NCBI GenBank assembly: GCA_036768485.1
Contig: JAVLUZ010000273.1
Coordinates: 810,963-874,962, forward strand
Origin: Mermis nigrescens
Taxonomy: Eukaryota > Nematoda > Enoplea > Mermithida > Mermithidae
DNA: 64,000 nucleotides
Direction of reading: 5' to 3'
Position numbers and translations under genes: made by a program. The first letter of the stretch is position 1; every line of letters starts with the position of its first letter. The notes below the pieces were generated by a model. The model made no database searches, was not told the origin of the DNA, and saw only the letters and a list, made by a program, of their open reading frames with translations. Shown here in pieces: positions 59,218 through 64,000 of the stretch.

Positions 59218-61140
59218 CTTTGATAAATAATGATAAATTTATTTTTATTAAAAATTATTCATAAGAAAAAATTTAGGATAAAAAATGACAAATTTATAAG
59301 AAATTACCATAAATTAGTAATAAAGAATTGATAGATTAATACATAAAACAAAAACATAAAATAAATCGAAATAATATTTAAAAAGAATACGTAACTGTGA
59401 AAATTTGAGATAAAGAATGACAAATTTATAAAAAATTTCAATTACTAAGTAATAGAAAATCAATAAAATAATAAACCAGAAAAATGAAAAATTAATAATA
59501 AAATAAAATAAATTAATATTTAAGATAAATAACTGTGAACATTTGGATGACGAATTCATAGAAAAATTACCATAACTTAATTATAAAAAACATTAAAATA
59601 AAATATTTACACATAAAATAAATCAATAATGAAATAAAATAACTTAAATCAATATTAAGCATAAAATGAATAAAATAAATAAAATAATATAATAAACTAA
59701 ACATAAAACAATTTAATAATATAATAAAGTAAATTAATATTTTAGATAAATTACTGTGAACATTCAAACGAAATGGCGTTAAGATAATCAAAATATTAAT
59801 CCGCTTATTGCACAATATTTTAAATTTTGAAATATCGCAAAGAAAATTTTTTTGAATTGTTAAAAAAATTTGTGGAAAAATCTTTAAAAATTGACTAAAT
59901 TTTGGATTTTTATATATCGACGCGAACCCATTGCAGCCGGCAAATAATTTTGCTTTTTTAATTAATCAATTCCAAGGGCAATATTCTAAAGTATTAATTA
60001 AGTATTAATTACGGATTTAAGATGATAATTCAAATATAAGCATAACAATAAATCAACAGAATCAATCTAAACGCACATAATCGTTTTTTCGAAATTCGTT
60101 AAAAATTTGCATTATTTCTATGGCTCTTGCTATATTTAAAGAATTTTTTAAGCAAAATTGCTCTTGCGAAAGCTGGAAATGACCAGTAAATTATTAAAAA
60201 AAGAAAAATAGAATCTTAAACTCACAAAAAAAGAAAATGCAATGTCCAATAAATAAAATCGAAAAAATAAAAGCAAAAAACTAATTAGCGTAAAAAAATT
60301 TTGAAAAATGAAAATAAAATAAAAATTAAAAATATTTAAAATTAAAACTGACCAAATTTTCTTTTAGGGAAAATGGCCAACATTTCCAAAATATATGTAT
60401 TTAAGCGATTTTACGCGATAAACCAATATTCTTCGATGGATTCTGCGTTTTTTTTAATCAATTTTGAAGCTCGTGGGGATGAAAAATGTGAAAATCAGGC
60501 GATTCGGGGAAATTCATGACATTTTGGCTCATTTAAGCCCCATTTATCCTTTTCGCGAGTAAACAAGGTAAAAACCTATTACAGTTTTAAACTCCATTCT
60601 GTAACCTCTTTGAAGATAAGAAATACACAACACTTGATCCGGCGACATATTCTAAATGCAAAAAATTGAAATAGATATTGAATGCTAATTTCATTGAATT
60701 AAGGCGCGAAGTTTCAAAAATTTGAGCATTTTCAAGCTAGGGAATGCCACAATTTTTGACCCAGTTTATAATTACTTAATAATTAATAATAATTTAATTT
60801 AATTAATAATAAAGAATAATCAATAGTAGATAATAATATAGCTCAATAACTCAATTCACTCTTAAATATTTAATTTTAATCCTCAGCAAACATTGCCGTC
60901 TAGCAATGGTGTAAATTTTCCATTCAAAGTATACTAACCGTGCAACAGTATTTAATTAGGTTAGTCAGATTCTAAGTCGGCTCCAAATTTGAATAAATGA
61001 TTAAGCTACGTATGTTCAATTTTTGTATAAAAAATGCAAAAAAATTTAATTTTTAATGAAAAAACGGAAACTGTGGCCGAATTTCCACACTATTGAGATA
61101 AATCAATGCAGTTTTTGACCCACAATTAAAAATATGGGAT
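59218..61140. other. AT-rich intron or intergenic DNA, no exon
   Basis: Extremely AT-rich (AATAAAATAAATAA runs at 59310-59760; TAATAATAATTTAATT at 60770-60860). No exon that could precede the WW exon was recognised. Long open frames on the minus strand (MNSSSKCSQLF..) are composition artefacts. Confidence 0.45.
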
Positions 61141-61144
61141 AGGA

Positions 61145-61300
61145 TCATACACGTTTAGCATGGGAATACTGGGGGGTCAGGCCCAAAACTTTGTCAAAAA
61201 AGGCCTTTTGGGCCAAAAAACGATGGGTACACGCAGTGAACGACCGAAGCTCCAAAATTTTGCTTCGGCCGAAGGCCGAAGGCCGAATCTGTACAAATTC
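61145..61300. repeat. Partial family B end with TTCGGCC palindrome cluster
   Basis: CATGGGAATACTGGGGGG (61159) is a family B end. GGGTACACG..GAACGACCGAAGC leads to GCTTCGGCCGAAGGCCGAAG (61262-61281). The same combination, inverted, is at 62978-63095. Confidence 0.6.
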
Positions 61301-61436
61301 TTTAGTCTTATTCTGATTAGTATGAAGAATGAATTGCGGACTGAGTCATGAATATGAAAGTTAAGCTTGATTATGTTTCGAGAGTGACTATGAAGTAATA
61401 AAACAGTGTCATTAATTGCAAAAATTCTATTCAAAA

Positions 61437-61611
61437 GCACAATTAATTCTCTTCATTAGCACTGATTTCATTATTAGACATTTCATCTATATCAGCAGCT
61501 TATACGTATTGATCATCATCAGATTCTAGGGATGTAGCGGATACCCGCACCCGCTATTCCAGAAAACGTGCACCCGCAGCATCCCTATCAGATTTAGTAT
61601 CCTGGATATAT
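61437..61611 (-). pseudogene. Exon-like acidic remnant interrupted by a 61-bp MITE
   Basis: On the minus strand an acceptor-like TATATATCCAG (61622-61612) precedes GATACTAAATCTGATGATG. Without the inserted MITE it reads DTKSDDDQYV, a stop, then AADIDEMSNNEISANEEN and TAA. Strongly acidic C-terminal tails like this occur in many proteins; I cannot name it. CGTATAAG at the internal stop could also be a splice donor. Confidence 0.35.
61526..61586. mobile_element. 61-bp hAT-type MITE, perfect 8-bp TSD
   Basis: CTAGGGATGTAGCGGATACC to CACCCGCAGCATCCCT; ATCAGATT on both sides (61518-61525, 61587-61594). The ends are inverted (AGGGATG(T/C)(A/T)GCGG). It is little more than two termini. Confidence 0.85.
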
Positions 61612-61865
61612 AAAAAATATAATGTATTATTAGGAATAAAGCCTGGAATTCTTGAGAATTATGAAAACAATTAATTGATTAATTCCTAATTTTCATGCTG
61701 ATACTTAAATTTGTAAAAGTGAGGTAGACATAAAAGCAAATAGAGATTTCTTCCCATTATTAGATGCAGAAGTTTAAGAAAGTTAACACGTCGACCATGA
61801 AGCAATTATTTAATACAAAACAGAATGGTACACAGAAGTGTTTTTTATACTCGGCAGATTTTTCC

Positions 61866-62565
61866 CGATGTACAAAGATTTTTGGGACTGTCGTTGTACA
61901 CGTACAAAGATTTTTGGGAAGACAAAAATTGCAAAAAAGTCTGAAATTCGCAAAAATTTTCGGCGCTACGCGCGAAACGAGTAATTGTGTGTTCTACTTA
62001 TCTTTATATTGACAGAAATTGCATTTCAAAAGGAAATACGTCAAATATATCGGCGCATCGCGCCGTTTTAAGACGATCGTTAGTGATTTTTGTCCTTAGA
62101 GACCCATAAATTAGCTAAAATACACTACCAAAAGTCGAACATTTCTGTTTTTACCACACTAAAATCGGTACTGTACCATATTATAGTACCCAAAATGAGT
62201 GTAAAAAATGTACAAAAATTTTCGGGAAGACAAAAATTGTAAAAAGGTGTAAAATTACCGAAAATTTTCAGCGCTTCGCGCCGAAATGAGTAATTGTTTG
62301 TCCTTCATATCTTTAAAATGGCAGAATTTGCATTTAGAATGAAAAAAGGTCAAATTTTTCGGCGCTCCGCGCCATTTTGAGACAATTTTTAGTAATTTTT
62401 GGAGTCAGAAACCCATAAATTAGCTAAAATACACTATCAAAGATCGAAAGCCCTGTTTTACCACACTAAAATCGCTACTGTACCATAATATAGTACACAA
62501 AAATTTGCGTGTACAAATGTACACAAAGGCTTTTTGGGACCATCCTTGTACATGTACAAAGGGAC
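61866..62565 (-). repeat. Family D tandem dimer
   Basis: Two units of about 350 bp (61866-62215 and 62210-62565) in the same orientation. Each has GTACAAAGATTTTTGGG-like ends, a GGCGC(T/A)..CGCGCC hairpin pair about 90 bp apart (61965 and 62053; 62273 and 62361), ATTAGCTAAAATACACTA, and TTTTACCACACTAAAATCG. Confidence 0.75.
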
Positions 62566-62977
62566 ATTGTTAAAAAAACACTGGTACACAATAGACACAC
62601 TATATTCAACAAGTACAAAGATGGCGTTGGAATTTCGAGTAAACAAAGACATGCCTTCAAATGTGAGACATGTAGGAATAAAAGTGTGGCTTTTCCCTTA
62701 AGTGTCTCATCATTTTCGCGATCGCTAGTGATTCATTCATAGTCGAACTTTTCTAAAATGGAATCAGATGCGGAGCGGATATAATGCTTAGATGAGTCAG
62801 CTTTTGCTATTAGTACATGATTGCTTGCTGTTTATGTAGTCTAAGTTACTGTTGGAGCATATTTTAACAAAACTTACGGTGACTAGAAGATAAATTGAGC
62901 TAAATGGCGTCGTCTTGGGTTATTTATATTGCACATTGTCTAAACTTTAATGCGAATAAAAAACTGCCTCGAAAAAA
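62566..62977. other. Unassigned stretch without gene
   Basis: AT-rich sequence following family D; no domain or repeat boundary was seen. Confidence 0.3.
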
Positions 62978-63095
62978 GCTTCGGCCTTCGGCCTTTTTTT
63001 CCTTCTTGCTTCGGCCGAAGGCCGAAGCAAGAAAACACCCCAGCTTCGGCCGAAGCTTCGGCCGAAGCCGAAGCTTCGGTCGTTCCCTGGGTACA
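62978..63095. repeat. GCTTCGGCCGAAGC palindrome cluster
   Basis: Overlapping palindromes GCTTCGGCCGAAG, AGCTTCGGCCGAAGCTTCGG and GAAGCCGAAGCTTCGG. They end in TCGGTCGTTCCCTGGGTACAC, the inverted partner of 61222-61245. Confidence 0.85.
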
Positions 63096-63435
63096 CGTCA
63101 GAAACACTATTTTTTGACCTTTCTGACAATGCTCATTCTTTCTAGAACATAAAGACGTAAAAAAATATCGGAGAAAAAATATAAAATAATGAGAAAACTC
63201 AACAAGATATGGTCAAGAAATGTGTGTATGGCGCATAGCGCCGAAAATTCCAAATTTTTGAGCCAAAAATGGTCTAAAAACGCGTAAAAAAGTACACTTT
63301 TTTCAACTTTTTAACTACCCCAAAAAATCGATAATTCTGGGGGTCGTACTCGCAGCCACTTCGAGGGGAATCAGTTGCGACTCTGGGGGGGTCAATTCAA
63401 ACCCCCAACCCCCAAGAATTCAACCGGATAGGAAG
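63096..63435 (-). mobile_element. Family B copy, partial
   Basis: Follows the minus-strand order of family B: TTTCTGACAATGCTCATTCTTT, GGCGCATAGCGCC hairpin (63231-63243), TTGAGCCAAAAATGG, CAATTCAAACCCCCAACCCC. Its outer end is replaced by the TTCGGCC cluster. Confidence 0.6.
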
Positions 63436-64000
63436 CATACATATATTGGGAAAAGCGAATGACAGAGTCAGCATTTTTTCGGAAGACTTAAGTTTCAGGT
63501 TTTATTCGAAAACAGCAAAAATCGTGTAAAAGGGTTCTGAAAATTGAATTATTCGTATTTTTATCAATTTCTTCATAAAATAAAGAAGAGCAGCCGACTT
63601 TGGGTACCGTAAAAGAAATTACATTATTTACGATTTTAAACTTATACACTCTTTTTAATTTTCTTAAATTTTTTCTCTGTTATTTCGTTTTTATTTTTAC
63701 TTTTTTACTATTTTGACTTATAAAGTTTTCATATATATCAAGAACAAAGCATAATAATAAAGGTAAAACTCCAAGCGTGAAATTTTACTCAAAGTTTACA
63801 AAGAAAAACTATAAATAATTAAAATAAAATCAAAACAAATAAGTAATTAATTAAAACTCCTGACACGCGATTTTCCTCTCAATCTATCGATGGATATTTA
63901 AATTTGGTTGGTTAGCGTCACGCGAATATTTCTTTTAATTTCCCGTACTTGTTTGTAAATCGTATAACGCGATCAGCTTCATTTTACGGCTTGAAATTTT
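63436..64000. other. AT-rich end of window, no supported gene
   Basis: Mostly AT-rich. On the minus strand near 63981 ATGAAGCTGATCGCGTTATAC opens 15 codons (MKLIALYDLQTSTGN) before a stop, with GTACGG as a possible donor. Too short to support a first exon. Confidence 0.3.

Noticed and set aside
59314..59815. Two hydrophobic 80-residue minus-strand frames as membrane proteins
   Set aside because: Composition effect of AATAAA-type AT-rich DNA; no codon bias or conserved motif.

Overview
The window is AT-rich, intron-bearing eukaryotic DNA, most likely from an arthropod or another invertebrate with a repeat-rich genome. The grounds are two conserved invertebrate/vertebrate genes split by long introns, CR1/Jockey-type LINEs, a tRNA-derived SINE with an invertebrate-type core, and dense hAT, Harbinger and other non-autonomous DNA transposons. 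I cannot name the species.

Real genes. I rebuilt a complete five-exon Rab27 GTPase gene on the minus strand (55576 down to 40319). Splice phases agree at every junction and give 228 codons. Just upstream on the same strand are the last two coding exons (59217-58632, 57739-57541) of a WW-domain protein that best fits WBP4/FBP21, a spliceosome component. A short open stretch at 1-93 (+) may be the last exon of a neighbouring gene. No other host gene could be supported.

Layout. 1-4600: possible gene end, degenerate tandem repeats and a 797-bp hAT element with perfect 8-bp target duplication. 4603-14360: an interval bracketed by matching hAT ends, holding a nested hAT element, a small inverted-repeat element and two head-to-tail LINEs; the second LINE has an intact ORF2. 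14.7-31.6 kb: three copies of a composite repeat made of a ~180-bp terminal-inverted-repeat element joined to a GTGTAAA-rich array, plus a Harbinger transposase fragment and two palindromic CGATTTT minisatellites. 32-56 kb: many ~250-bp and ~400-bp hAT-like MITEs, often nested in each other, one carrying a 1,100-bp solo LTR; these fill the Rab27 introns and its 3' flank. 56-64 kb: the WBP4-like gene, AT-rich introns and hairpin-bearing repeats.

Most interesting: in both LINEs ORF1 and ORF2 are in the same frame, separated by a single UAG with no AUG before the endonuclease domain, and the bases after the UAG are conserved between the two divergent copies. This points to stop-codon readthrough or AUG-independent reinitiation. 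Second is a GGCGC-GAA-GCGCC hairpin found in several otherwise unrelated repeat families. Many elements were defined by reading their target-site duplications directly, so insertion order can be worked out.
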